64,000 nucleotides of DNA from contig JASEVX010000037.1 of the NCBI GenBank assembly GCA_031761405.1, positions 248,001 through 312,000 of the forward strand. Direction: 5' to 3'. The first letter of the stretch is position 1. The number at the start of each line of letters is the position of its first letter. Positions 29,385 through 40,668 of this stretch are shown one piece after another. Origin of the DNA: Serripes groenlandicus (Eukaryota > Mollusca > Bivalvia > Cardiida > Cardiidae). A program made the position numbers and the translations under genes. The notes below the pieces were generated by a model. The model saw only the letters and a program-made list of their open reading frames with translations. It was not told where the DNA came from and made no database searches.

Positions 29385-30415
29385 ATGTGTCGTCGGGCAG
29401 AAGCCCGCATCTTATATTTTAAATAGATTTTCGGAAATGACATGGGAGGACGAGTTATTAGATTTTTTTTTTCTTTTAAATGTCTTGAACATATTACAAA
29501 TGCGTTTGTTGAAAAGCAATAAGTTATGACACATCTAAAAATGAAATAAATATACCGATGTTTTAAGTATTTGCAGTTATCTTTATTTTGACTCGCATTT
29601 ATGTTGTTGTTGTTTTTTATTCACAAAGACAAAGACAGTCCCTATTAGTCTTGCAGCAGACTGTTATGTGTCAATAATGAGATAAAAATCAGGTCGAAAA
29701 ATCTGGCCTTTAATAGCAATTTTAACTTACTGAATGTTATTTTCATGTTCAAAGAGATGTCTTGATTTGTGAAGAATGTATTTAATAATGTTTATCCATG
29801 TATATCTTAAATATGAACTGTTTTTAAGGTAAAAACTGTTGATCACGTGACTAGCGAATACCGACGGCGTAGATCAATCTCCTTTGCAAAGAGCCGTTAT
29901 TTACTCTCACTTACAAATAGTTCATTATAGGTGATTTAAAATGTTTATTTGGTTAGAAAAAAAATGAAGAAAAGAACGTATTGAGATAAAACTGGTTTTA
30001 TTAGAAAGATTACTTTGAATGAACACTCTCTGCCTATAAAGAGAGTGTATAGAACGACAACTCTGCGAAGAAAAATGGGTCACGAATCGGGTCTTTCGTA
30101 CACAATTAGTTCGTCCTTGACAATTTTAAATGTGTCATTAGATTCCCTACATGCATTTTGCTTGCGATATTCATATTGTTATGCATCATTGACACAAGGG
30201 CGCTCATCATAATATAATTTTGAAACTTGAGTAGTTTGTTATTTTCATTATAAAAAAGGAAGGAAAGAAGTGCAATAAATTAGCATAGTGTAGGGTTCAG
30301 TTTATGTTCGAAATTAAGTTTGAAATTATACAACAATTTGAATGAAATTTAACTGTTTAGCTGATATTATATGTTGGACTACATTTCACTATTTGTCAAA
30401 GTATGATATAATTCA
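29385..30415. other. Unassigned left-only sequence
   Basis: AT-rich; no gene, repeat family or RNA recognised. Contains ttgatcacgtgac near 29,840. The mirrored alignment with the right arm resumes at about 30,414. Confidence 0.5.
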
Positions 30416-31027
30416 GATGCCAAGGCAATCTAATATCATTTTGAGAAAAAGAGAAAACACATGTCTTCAGTGATTTAACCCTTTTCTCATTTTTTTAAAA
30501 GTAGATTGCTGCAAATATTTCCAATGATGACTTTAATAGGGGAACGGTAAAAGGACGTGCTATTGCATGCAAATTCTAATGTTCTGTTTTATTGATAAAT
30601 GATATAATTCAAATATTCTGACAAACATCTTGAAAAGTGTATGTGGAATTCACAAATCTTATCATTATTCCTTAATGAAAGCACTGTATACATACTAAGA
30701 CTAATGACTGGCAAGATTACTCATTTCCATTACTGTTTATGATCAATAATTAGTTGGCTGTATGTTTTGTCAACCTACCTTAGAATGGAGATTAATTATA
30801 AACAATAAAGGCTTCACTTATATTTCAATGAAGGACGTTCACTTCGTTGACAAAAAAAAAATGCAAGCTATGATACATTTTCACTTGACCCCAACCCTGA
30901 TGTTCTAATATGCCCCTCCGTTGATAACTGTTTTTTCAACTACTATACTGTTAGTGTTATGCATAACTGCAGTATGGATTTCTTTATAATGTATAAAATA
31001 TAGATAATGTTATTGGTGGTGGTTACC

Positions 31028-31256
31028 AAAAACCAACATTGTGGACTCTGCGTAAAACATCTACCCGGATCAGGCTATCCCGGACAGTCAATTTTTCTCC
31101 CCTGTGGATTTTTCTGTTTCAGGAATATTTTACTCTATACATCTTTACCCCTGAGACGGAATGTGTCGGCCCGAATAAACTTGCGCGGATAACATTACAC
31201 AGACTTACATAACATTACAGAGTCCATAATGTTGGTTTTCTCGTGGAACGGCTCAG
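31028..31256. mobile_element. MITE, TGAGCC family, 5-prime clipped (left)
   Basis: Starts inside the terminal repeat (aaaaaccaacattgtggact) and ends ttctcgtggaacggctca. A cttacataacattac segment is tandemly duplicated near the right end. Mirror partner 46,424-46,666. Confidence 0.8.
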
Positions 31257-31282
31257 ATTATATCTCGAATTTTATCAACCCA

Positions 31283-31740
31283 TTTACCACATGCAACACG
31301 TCTTAAGCAGACGTATTTTAAGATATATTATCCGTGCACAAGTATTGAAACTCCCTGTAAATTAAGGTATACAAATTAAAAATGTTTTGAAAACGTTGTG
31401 GCAAATATGGAGAAATTGCTCATAATAAGCCATTTCTCATTTTTTACCATCTTTTCAAAATGCGTCTGCTTCAAACCCTGCTAAAAATGTGTCTGCTTGT
31501 CGGAGAGCGCTTTTAACACATTCCCACATATAGACGCTTTTTGACGCCTTTGCTGCAGACGACTTTTAAAAACACTGTAACTAAAGGAGAAATTGCTCAA
31601 AATCAGAAATTTCTCCTTTAGCCACAATATGGTCAACTCTTTTTAATAATAAAACCCTTATTTATGAAGATTTTTCATGTTTTTGTCAAAATATTTTCTA
31701 AGTCGTCTGCTGCATATTTAATGCATGTAGGAAAGGTTTA
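31283..31740. mobile_element. Two adjacent MITEs, TTAACCC family (left)
   Basis: First copy about 31,283-31,500 (gaaaacgttgtggcaaatat, with sense and antisense gcgtctgcttcaaaccctgc arms). Second copy 31,513-31,741 (ttaacacattcccacatata to gcatgtaggaaaggtttaa). Mirrored at 44,900-45,165 and 46,023-46,165, where an insertion splits the first copy. Confidence 0.7.
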
Positions 31741-31984
31741 AAAGAGTATGTAACGGAAAAAGTATCCTTGAGTTGCGGATTTTTTTTGTTTTTTTGTTTT
31801 TTTTGTTATCTACTTTCCTGATTATAGCAATGATTAATAACGAAACTGGCAGCCAATTAAGTTTGGCTCTGTAATAAAAAATATTTAATATATGTATATA
31901 TATAAAATATCTCTTGTGTAAATAAAGGGTAGAATATAGACGCTTGTAGTGGATCTTCATTGAATGAGAGTTTATTGGAAATGA

Positions 31985-32262
31985 GCCAAGCCCCGGTAAC
32001 TCTGTCGGTACGCGGACATTTAGTCCAGGTATTTTGAGTTCGAATACCAGCTCGGACAACATTCTCTCCGACAAAGTAGCCTAACTGTCACAAGCGTCAT
32101 TCGACTAACAGTTCGTGTGGAGTAGCAGCCAGTTGCTAAGAAGGTATGTTGTATGGAGTACTGGAATAGGAAAGCCAGGAAACATTTGAATTGTTAAATT
32201 GGCCTCCGTGATATGACTCAAGATTTGTTGAACACGGCGTTAAGCCCAATCAATCAATTATT
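31985..32262 (+). mobile_element. tRNA-derived SINE upstream of the helicase fragment (left)
   Basis: Head ccccggtaactctgtcggta (A-box-like) and gagttcgaataccagctcgg (B box), body gtggagtagcagccagttgc and agtactggaataggaaagcc, tail gttgaacacggcgttaagcc followed by caatcaatcaat. Mirrored at 44,390-44,665. Confidence 0.85.
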
Positions 32263-32539
32263 TGAAATAAATCCCATTGTTATTGGTTTCAAATTAGGGA
32301 TCATTTTATTTTTTAATATTGTTGCAGCAATAACGGTTTTAAGTTAGAAGTATATTCTGAAAGTTGGTGCCTACAACTTAATACTGCATGTAAAAATTAA
32401 AGTAAAATAAAAAGTCAATAAACAAATTGCAGTCGACTTGTCCTTACTGTTCCGCAATAAAGATATTCGTATTTTAACTTGACCATACACTTCTCTCAGC
32501 CAATCAAAATTATGAAAATTAACGCATCGGCTGGTTCTT

Positions 32540-33145
32540 GTATTTATTGACTATATCCAGCTATCTCGCGATAGGAAACGAGAATCGGTCTAGAAATAAA
32601 ACAACAACGCCATTTTGAAGATAATAGAGCCGATACTTCATCCAAAAAGATATCCTTCAACATCTTGTCCAGCTTTTTCTTGATCAGGTAATTACTTTGC
32701 CAACTTGTAGAAATTGGATTTTCCTTCCTTTTATCAGTAAAAAGACGTGATTTTGATTCTTCCTTCGCTTGAATGTTATATAGAATTGCACAGTGACGCG
32801 AAACATCGATTTTCATTATTTTTGACGAATCCTTTATTTCTTATTTTTAAGTATTCAAATAGGTGTTAGACGAATTCAAGTTTAAATAATGATCGTCACG
32901 AATCTGACAATCGACATGTCTTTAAATAATTCGGGACCACTTCATTTAAATCTCACAGGGACAGGTTTTGTAATTGGATGCTACTCGATATCTTCTTAAT
33001 TGCCGGCTTCCCTTAAACTAATTTTATTAAATTATTTTTAAACGGCAACATATACGGATAAATCAAAAATAAATGTTGTATCTCTAAAAGTCATCCACAT
33101 AAACTGATATATTTAAATTTACAGCTTCACTAAATCCAACATAAA
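32540..33145. promoter_or_regulatory. Candidate 5-prime region of the helicase fragment (left)
   Basis: Lies between a SINE-rich stretch and the UAP56 ATG. Contains tatctcgcgata (32,565-32,576), close to the TCTCGCGA element of animal housekeeping promoters, and caacgccattttg (32,607-32,619), which is AAAATGGCG on the other strand (a YY1-like site). The right copy keeps the first (42,868-42,879) but has ATGGCA at the second. The motif assignment is inference. A 90-codon minus-strand frame here is probably not a gene. Confidence 0.3.
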
Positions 33146-33356
33146 ATGGCCGATACAGAAAATGCTGAAGAACTTTTGGACTATGACGAGGAGGAGAATG
33201 AAACTACCCAAGAGGGAGCTGGCGATGTACAACAAGTGAAGAAAGATGTGAACGGAACGTACGTCTCCATCCACAGTTCTGGGTTCAGGGACTTCCTGCT
33301 GAAGCCTGAATTACTTCGCGCCATTGTTGACAGAGGTTATGAGCATCCTTCAGAAG
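33146..33356 (+). pseudogene. DDX39B: UAP56 fragment exon 1 (left)
   Basis: ATG in context acataaaATGGCC. Encodes [20 protein letters not shown], then [18 protein letters not shown] up to EHPSE, phase 1, donor gtaatg. The acidic start plus the conserved [20 protein letters not shown] block identifies the family. Confidence 0.9.
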
Positions 33357-33660
33357 GTAATGCTTTGTAAATAATTGCATTGTTGCAAAAAGACCTATTA
33401 ATCATGTTTCTGTTAATCCTTGACCCCATGTAAATGCTCTTTGAAAACATTGTTATGAAAAGAGAAATTGCTCAAAATGAGCTATGTCTCCTTTTGCCAC
33501 TTTTCAACAATTTTAAGTGAACCTTTTTGCTAGATTTCCCATATTTTTGCCAAGATGTTTTGCTACCGATTTGCTTAATGTGGGAAACTATATGAGTAAA
33601 GCTAGCTAGAAGAGCGAGAATCAAGATAGGAGGGATATAAAGGTATAATACTCATTTTGA

Positions 33661-33933
<273 letters not shown>

Positions 33934-34737
33934 TAGGCTTGTCATAGTTTGTTATATTTTATTTGTTAACCAGATCACAACCAAATTCAAAGTATGTCAA
34001 AGTTGTGGACCCACATACAGATAAATGCGAGGAGATGTTTTTAGTTTTCTAATTGTAACATTAAAGCTGAAACGGGTTATGATCTTTTATACCTAACATA
34101 TAGAGGGTTGTCAAAATGTTTTGTTGTAACAGATCAAATGAGAAAAGTAATCGATCAGGCTTGGGGTCAGGTCAAGGGCAAATCCCTGGTAGGTGGCCCA
34201 GAGGAGCAAAACTAACAGATCAAAAGGTGATTTTAACAGATAATTTCGATCGGCAATCGGTTTATTTTGAAAACCCTGCAAATATATTGTCATTTTGGTT
34301 TAATAATGTATTTGTGATTGGATTAGGTTCAGATAAACCTGTAAACCTGCTGTCTTATCATAATCTACATAAGTTAACAAAATCTTCTGACACGCTTATG
34401 TTTGATAGAGATATTATATATTGATTCAATCTTGATCAGCACTGAGGCCAAAATGTACTTTTTCCCATGGAGAGAAGAAGAAATTGTCCCCTCTCTGAGG
34501 CAAAAGTGATTCATTGATCTTAGTTATTGCTATTTGAATTGTTTACCTATCTGAGTATCCAGGAGGGTAAAGACTTAAGTACTCCTGCAAATTTTATGTT
34601 GGAAAAGATTCTCACTTAATCATGCCCACATGAAATGAAATTGGTAATAAGAAAAGGCATTTGGTACATGAAAAGTTTCTGGATAGATGTTACCATGACA
34701 AAAATGTCAAGTTACAGTTTAACTCATTAAACCTCCT

Positions 34738-34993
34738 TATCCCACATACACATGCTTTCTGATGCCTCTGCAGCAGCCGACTTTGGAAACCTTGTATGTG
34801 AGAAAGGGTTAACCCTTTCCCTCATATAGACGCTTTCTGACGCCTCTGCAGCAGATGGCAATTTCTCCTTTTAACACAATATTTTCCACTTTTAGTCATA
34901 GGTTATCCATTCAATTAAAGAGATTTTCTATTTTTTGACAAAATACGTTCAAAGTCGTCTGCTGCAGAATTGTCGTGTGAGGGAATGGGTTAA
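34738..34993. mobile_element. Two back-to-back TTAACCC-family MITEs sharing one TTAA (intron 3 region, left)
   Basis: First piece from ctccttatcccacatacaca to gtatgtgagaaagggttaa, second from ttaaccctttccctcatata to tgtgagggaatgggttaa. They meet at aaagggttaaccctttccct, with a single TTAA between them. Mirrored at 40,412-40,668. Confidence 0.8.
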
Positions 34994-35019
34994 TATAATC
35001 ATTGTTAATGAATGTTTAG

Positions 35020-35295
35020 GTATCTGTATTGGTATTGGCCCATACAAGAGAACTTGCTTTCCAAATCAGCCAGGACTATGAGAAATTCAGCAAATACATG
35101 AACAACATCAAGATAGCCGTATTCTTTGGAGGAATGCCCATAAAAAAGACGAAGAGGTCCTGAAGAAGAACTGCCCTCACATTGTTGTAGGAACACCTGG
35201 TCGTATCTTGGCTCTGACCAAGTCCAAGGCCTTGATTCTGAAACATGCGAAACACTTCATTCTAGATGAGTGTGACAAAATGCTCTGTGAACTTG
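35020..35295 (+). pseudogene. DDX39B: UAP56 fragment exon 3 (left), -1 frameshift
   Basis: Acceptor aatgtttag. Encodes [29 protein letters not shown], then after the missing A (35,142-35,147) [18 protein letters not shown] and [13 protein letters not shown]; donor gtatgt. Motifs Ia, Ib and II are all of the functional type, so the residues look ancestral while the frame is broken. Confidence 0.9.
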
Positions 35296-35535
35296 GTATG
35301 TGTTTGATTTATTATGATGTAGATGTGAAAGTAACTACCTATTAAATCTATTGATATAAAGCAATACTTTTATATTCAATGGCTTAATATGTGTTTTAAT
35401 TTGACAACAGAGTTTGTGAACAAATGTTTTTTTTCCTGAAAGGTTGTGTGGTTCACAGGTCAAATTCTACATGATATACATTTTTGTTTTGACTGAACTT
35501 CACATTGTTTAAACGATAATGTGTCACTGGTCTCA

Positions 35536-35694
35536 CCCTTGCCCCTATACCGACAGTTTTGAGTGCCTTTGCTGCAGAAGACTTGAACATATTGTGGCAT
35601 AAGGAGACGACTTTCATATATATAGAGAGATTATTTCATGTTTTTGCCTAGTTGTCTTCTGCTGCAAATATGGTGTATGTGGGTTAACCATTTC
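35536..35694. mobile_element. MITE, TTAACCC family (left)
   Basis: caccttgcccctataccgac-like start, gcctttgctgcagaagactt, centre, cttctgctgcaaatatggtg, end atgtgggttaa. Mirrored at 39,711-39,875. Confidence 0.65.
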
Positions 35695-36359
35695 CCTTAA
35701 ACTGATAAAATTCTTTTACCTTGTGTAGCTCAAAATAATCAATTTCTCCTTCTTTTTTCTTTACTTTTAATAAAAAAAAATACTTCAAATCTTACAATTT
35801 CTGACTGTTCCTGATGTTTCTTGAGCAGGTGACTCAAAAATTATTCTGGGTTAATGGTTAAACGGTGATTGCATTTTGAAAGATTCACGCATTCTTTATT
35901 ACAAGCCTCCCGATAATCAAATTGTTCTGATTTCAGCATTTTAGTTAACCTTTTCCCAAATACAAAACAATACCAAGCATAAGTCATACTCGGAACCCAG
36001 GCTATTCAAAACAAATATGATACTATGGGCAAATTGACTAGAGAAACTTCGTAAAGCATGCACCACTATTTCCTCCGTAACTACGCTATTATTTTCGTAT
36101 CACATAAAGTTTGTGTCATGCAGCCAATCAAGCGGCTGCATTTCACCTCATAAATTATTCATGAGAACGATATTGTTACAGCCAAGTTGCTCAGGGTATC
36201 ATGTATTTCATGAATCGCCTGGGTACCGAGGATGATCATAAGTATACTTATTGAATTTGGGTTGAAAACATTGTGTCAAAATGAGAAATTGCTTGTTATG
36301 TTCTCTTTTACCGTAAGGTTTGCAAACGTCTTCTGCAGTAGAGGCGTCTGAAAGCGTTC

Positions 36360-36436
36360 ATGAGAAGCAAGTGATGATGTTCAGCGCCACACTCAACAAG
36401 GATATTCGACCAGTCTGCAAGAAGTTCATGCAAGAT
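36360..36436 (+). pseudogene. DDX39B: UAP56 fragment exon 4, 3-prime remnant (left)
   Basis: Encodes [20 protein letters not shown] then KFMQD, donor gtaatt. The first part ([14 protein letters not shown] in the right copy) and the acceptor are deleted: the MITE end gcgttc is fused directly to atgagaagc. Motif III (SAT) is present. Confidence 0.85.
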
Positions 36437-36983
36437 GTAATTACACCCTCCTCTCTACTCTTCGCTCGCCAGTATAAATCGCGTAGTCTCTGATTGCCGG
36501 ATTACATTCAGAATGGTTTAGAAAATAATACCTTTACCTATAAAATGAAATAGAATGCGGTTTCAGTTTGAACCTAGGACTGATTAAGAATTATTTCTAA
36601 AATTGCAAAGTTGTCGTGGTGTCAAATTAAGTATTGGGTGTATTGTCAATTTAAAAGTAGGTCATGATGTTAGAAAATCATTGAGGGTGGTTTGGGTTGG
36701 GTTAAATTTGATTGTCTAGGGTTTTATGAAAGGGGGGCACACAGAGCATGTACTCTCAAAGTGATTGCAGAAGTGTGTTCCCTTGATAATTCCCGCGGTT
36801 TATGTAGTCTAAAATTAATAATACGTTTTAAGGAATGTCATGAAAAGGGATCCATTAAGTAGACTCTCTCAAAGTGTCTGCGAGAATAGGTCCTCAATCG
36901 TTTTTGTTTTTAAATGTTTTCGCAGCATCAACTGCTTGCTATAAATTCAGAAATTACCCATATCTTTAATTAGTTCTAAACAA
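36437..36983. other. Innermost part of the left arm
   Basis: No gene. Mirrors 38,257-38,794 closely. UAP56 exons after KFMQD should lie in this direction but none is present before the arm ends. Confidence 0.7.
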
Positions 36984-38256
36984 ATTTATTACACCACATA
37001 AAGCAACCAACCATCTGGTAAAATGAAAAGGTATAGTGATAGCTTTGGTCAAGGAATGTAGATATTGCAAGTTTAGATGAACTTGCTTATAAGAGACTAT
37101 GCGTGTAGAAATGTGGCGCAATAATGTGAATATCACATGTTCACAGTGACGACGGAAAGGATGCTTTTTTTATTTAAAAAAAAGAAGTACGGTTTTTCAT
37201 CCATCAAGATGTAGAGGGGCCCTGCCTAAAGCTTAGTCGCCGTGGGTACTGTCAGTATGGGAACCTGTGCCCTGCCTCAAGCGTGGACACCGACTGGTTC
37301 TTCTACGTTTGCATGGCGACTACTGCCAACTCTGTAGGCCTCCCCAACAGACTGAAGTGGATCGGTTTGATACAAGCCTTACAAAATATTGGAAATTTAG
37401 CTAATTATTGCATTAAAGTTAGCTCAGTTTCCAAAAAAAAATTATATTTTTGAAACTTTGCTACACACATGATCACATATGGCAGATATTGAAAGTAAAT
37501 CAAAAGCCTAAATCTGGGTTCTTAAATCATTTTGATGTTAATCTGAAAAAATTGGGGTGGGGGTAAATTGATGATGTATGTTTTTAAATCATGTGTGCAA
37601 GCTATGTTTTTAGTGTGTTAAGATGCTTCAAAGATAATAGCCTATGAAAGAAAGGTTGCGACCCTTCAATGCAAAGTAGACTGTCAAAGCAATGTCTTCT
37701 GAGACTGCCGAATCTATAATGACTAGTAAATGTACTTTATTTGAGACAAAATAAGTTGGAAATATTTTAAAATGTCGGTACTGATGACCATTTAAAGTCT
37801 TCTTCATCTGACAGTACTCGTTTATAAGATTTAAGGAAATAAATAATTGTGCCTGTTTCTGGGATAAGTTTTCAAGTTTGACAATCTATTTCCCTCGATA
37901 AAAACATTGCATATGTTCTAGTAATAGATTCCTGCTACAGGAAAACAAAGTATGGCTTATTTGGGATCATTGTAGATTCAGACCAGCTTCTTCATAAAGT
38001 CTGGTCAGAATCCTTACTGCTCACCAGTAACTTTTACAAAGTCTATGACGTGTGCATTGTGCAAGGTGATCTGAAAATATACCCATACTGGCTACAAGTG
38101 TAGGCAGTTTTCCTCTGGCAAGGCACATATTTTCTAATCCATTTGTGAGAAAGATAATTTTGTAACAAGATTAAGTCACAACCGTTGATTGAAACCATCA
38201 ATTTGCAGTAAGAACTCTTGTGTGGTGTTGAAAAATACATCACATATATGTATATG
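36984..38256. other. Single-copy spacer at the centre of the inverted duplication
   Basis: Sequence left of 36,983 (taattagttctaaacaa) is mirrored at 38,257 (ttgtttagaagtaatta); sequence between these points is not. The spacer holds an exon-like CCCH pattern (37,195-37,380) and otherwise AT-rich sequence. A 66-codon minus-strand frame (38,243-38,043) has several Cys and His but no recognised domain. Confidence 0.8.
37195..37380 (+). CDS. Exon-like segment with a partial CCCH zinc-finger pattern
   Basis: An open plus-strand frame with higher GC than its surroundings reads VEGPCLKLSRRGYCQYGNLC, then PASSVDTDWFFYVCMATTAN and RLKW. Cys spacing is C-x8-C-x5-C, as in CCCH zinc fingers, and a Pro-Cys start is usual there. 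The final His (C-x3-H) is replaced by Ser. It could be an exon piece of a CCCH protein, a pseudogene scrap, or chance. No start codon or convincing splice pair fixes its borders. Confidence 0.35.
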
Positions 38257-38796
38257 TTGTTTAGAAGTAATTAAAGATATGGTTAATTTCTGAATTTATA
38301 ACAAGCAGTTGATGCTGCGAAAACATTTAAAAAATAAAAACGATTGAGGAACCATTCTCGCAGACAGAGTCTACTTAATGGATCACCTTTCATGACATTC
38401 CTTAAAACGTATTATTAATTTTAGACTACATAAACCGCGGGAATTATCAAGGGAACACACTTCTGCAATCACTTTGAGAGTAAATGCTCTGTGTGCCCCC
38501 CTTTCATAAAACCCTAGACAATCAAATTTAACCCAACCCAAACCACCCTCAATGATTTTCTAACATCATGACCTACTTTTAAATTGACAATACACCCAAT
38601 ACTTAATTTGACACCACAACAACTTTGCACTTTTAGAAATAATTCTTAATCAGTTCTAGGTTCAAACTGAAACCGCATTCTATTTCATTTTATAGGTAAA
38701 GATATTATTTTCTAAACCATTCTGAATGTAATCCGGCAAACAGAGACTATGCGATTTATACTTGCGAGCGAAGAGTAGAGAGGAGGGTGTAATTAC
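38257..38796. other. Innermost part of the right arm
   Basis: Mirror of 36,437-36,983; no gene recognised. Confidence 0.7.
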
Positions 38797-38915
38797 ATCT
38801 TGCATGAACTTCTTGCAGACTGGTCGAATATCCTTGTTAATTGTGGCGCTGAACATCATCACTTGCTTCTCATGTGGCGTCATGCGGAAAATCTCTTGGA
38901 CATCGCTTCTCATAT
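38797..38915 (-). pseudogene. DDX39B: UAP56 fragment exon 4 (right), complete
   Basis: Acceptor tatccctccag, donor gtaatt. Encodes [20 protein letters not shown] then [19 protein letters not shown]. 119 nt joins exon 3 in phase (split Asp codon). It supplies the sequence deleted from the left copy. Confidence 0.9.
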
Positions 38916-39025
38916 CTGGAGGGATAAATAAAACTTCTGTATAATCAAAACTTTGGACAATGTCAAACCACAATAAGTGAATCAGATATCACTATTTAAC
39001 CACATACTGTCTGATGAATCACTAT

Positions 39026-39150
39026 TGAACCCTTTCACACATACGAACGCTTTCAGACGCCTCTACTGCAGAAGACGTTTGCAAACCTTACGGTAAAAGA
39101 GAACATAACAAGCAATTTCTCATTTTGACACAATGTTTTCAACCCAAATT
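39026..39150. mobile_element. MITE, TTAACCC family (right)
   Basis: accctttcacacatacgaac, gacgcctctactgcagaaga, and cacaatgttttcaacccaaa. The left arm has lost everything from inside this element to the middle of exon 4. Confidence 0.6.
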
Positions 39151-39710
39151 CAATAAGTATACTTATGCACATCCTCGGTACCCAGGCGATTCATGAAATA
39201 CATGATACCCTGAGCAACTTGGCTGTAACAATATCGTTCTCATGAATAATTTATGAGGTGAAATGCAACCGCTTGATTGGCTGCATGACACAAACTTTAT
39301 GTGATACGAAAATAATAGCGTAGTTACGGAGGAAATAGTGGTGCATGCTTTACGAAGTTTCTCTAGTCAATTTGCCCATAGTATCATATTTTTTTATGAA
39401 TAGCCTGGGTTCCGAGTATGACTTATGCTTGGTGTTGTGTTGTATTTGGGAAAAGGTTAACTAAAATGCTGAAATCAGAACAATTTGATTATCGGGAGGC
39501 ATGTGATAAAGAATGCGTGAATCTTTCAAAATGCAATCACCGTTTAACCATTAACCCAGAATAATTGTTGAGTCACCTGCTCAAGAAACATCAAAACAGT
39601 CAGAAATTGTAAGATTTGAAGTAATTTTTTTTATTAAAAGTAAAGAAAAAAGAAGGAGAAATTGATTATTTTGAGCTACACAAGGTAAAAGAATTTTATC
39701 AGTTTAAGGG

Positions 39711-39875
39711 AAATGGTTAACCCACATACACCATATTTGCAGCAGAAGACAACTAGGCAAAAACATGAAATAATCTCTCTATATATATGAAAGTCGTCTC
39801 CTTTTGCCACAATATTTTCAAGTCTTCTGCAGCAAAGGCACTCAAAACTGTCGGTATAGGGGCAAGGGTGAGACC
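39711..39875. mobile_element. MITE, TTAACCC family (right)
   Basis: ggttaacccacatacaccat, ttgcagcagaagacaactag, ccttttgccacaatattttc. Mirror of 35,536-35,694. Confidence 0.65.
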
Positions 39876-40108
39876 AGTGACACATTATCGTTTAAACAAT
39901 GTGAAGTTCAGTCAAAACAAAAATGTATATTATTCAGAATTTGACCTGTGAACCACACAACCTTTCAGGAAAAAACACATTTGTTCACAAACTCTGTTGT
40001 CAAATTAAAACACATATTAAGCCATTGAATATAAAAGTATTGAATTATATCAATAGATTAACTAGGTAGTTACTTTCACATCTACATCATAATAAATCAA
40101 ACACATAC

Positions 40109-40385
40109 CAAGTTCACAGAGCATCTTGTAAAACTCATCTAGAATGAAGTGTTTCACATGTTTCAGAATCAAGGCCTTGGACTTGGTCAGAGCTAAGATA
40201 TGACCAGGTGTTCCTACAACAATGTGAGGGCAGTTCTTCTTCAGGACCTCTTCGTCTTTTTTTATGGGCATTCCTCCAAATAATACGGCTATCTTGATGT
40301 TGTTCATGTATTTGCTGAATTTCTCATAGTCCTGGCTGATTTGGAAGGGAAGTTCTCTTGTATGGGCCAATACCAATACAGATAC
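40109..40385 (-). pseudogene. DDX39B: UAP56 fragment exon 3 (right), motif-damaged
   Basis: 277 nt, in frame (seven T at 40,257-40,263 on the plus strand). Ten substitutions against the left exon, of which most change an amino acid: AHTRELP, VLFGG, TPGH, KHVKHF, LDEFYK. Changes at otherwise invariant helicase positions indicate loss of constraint. Confidence 0.92.
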
Positions 40386-40411
40386 CTAAACATTCATTAA
40401 CAATGATTATA

Positions 40412-40668
40412 TTAACCCATTCCCTTACACGACAATTCTGCAGCAGACGACTTTGAACGTATTTTGTCAAAAAATAGAAAATCTCTTTAATTGAATGGAT
40501 AACCTATGACTAAAAGTGGAAAACATTGTGTCAAAAGGAGAAATTGCCATCTGCTGCAGAGGCGTCAGAAAGCATCTATATGAGGGAAAGGGTTAACCCT
40601 TTCTCACATACAATGTTTTCTAAAGTCGGCTGCTGCAGAGGCCTCAGAAAGCATGTGTATGTGGGAAA
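40412..40668. mobile_element. Two back-to-back TTAACCC-family MITEs sharing one TTAA (right)
   Basis: ttaacccattcccttacacg to atatgagggaaagggttaa, then ttaaccctttctcacataca onward. The single shared TTAA at about 40,594 mirrors the left arm. Confidence 0.8.

Noticed and set aside
32544..32816. 90-codon minus-strand frame kept open in both arms (also 42,626-42,898)
   Set aside because: Of eight differences between arms, seven change the amino acid, so there is no sign of protein constraint. Openness reflects low divergence. It may be promoter or 5-prime sequence.
34116..34424. Intronic frame starting MFCCNRSNEK, present in both arms (right 40,939-41,325)
   Set aside because: It lies within helicase intron 2, has no recognised domain, and its downstream end shifts between arms. 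Probably chance.
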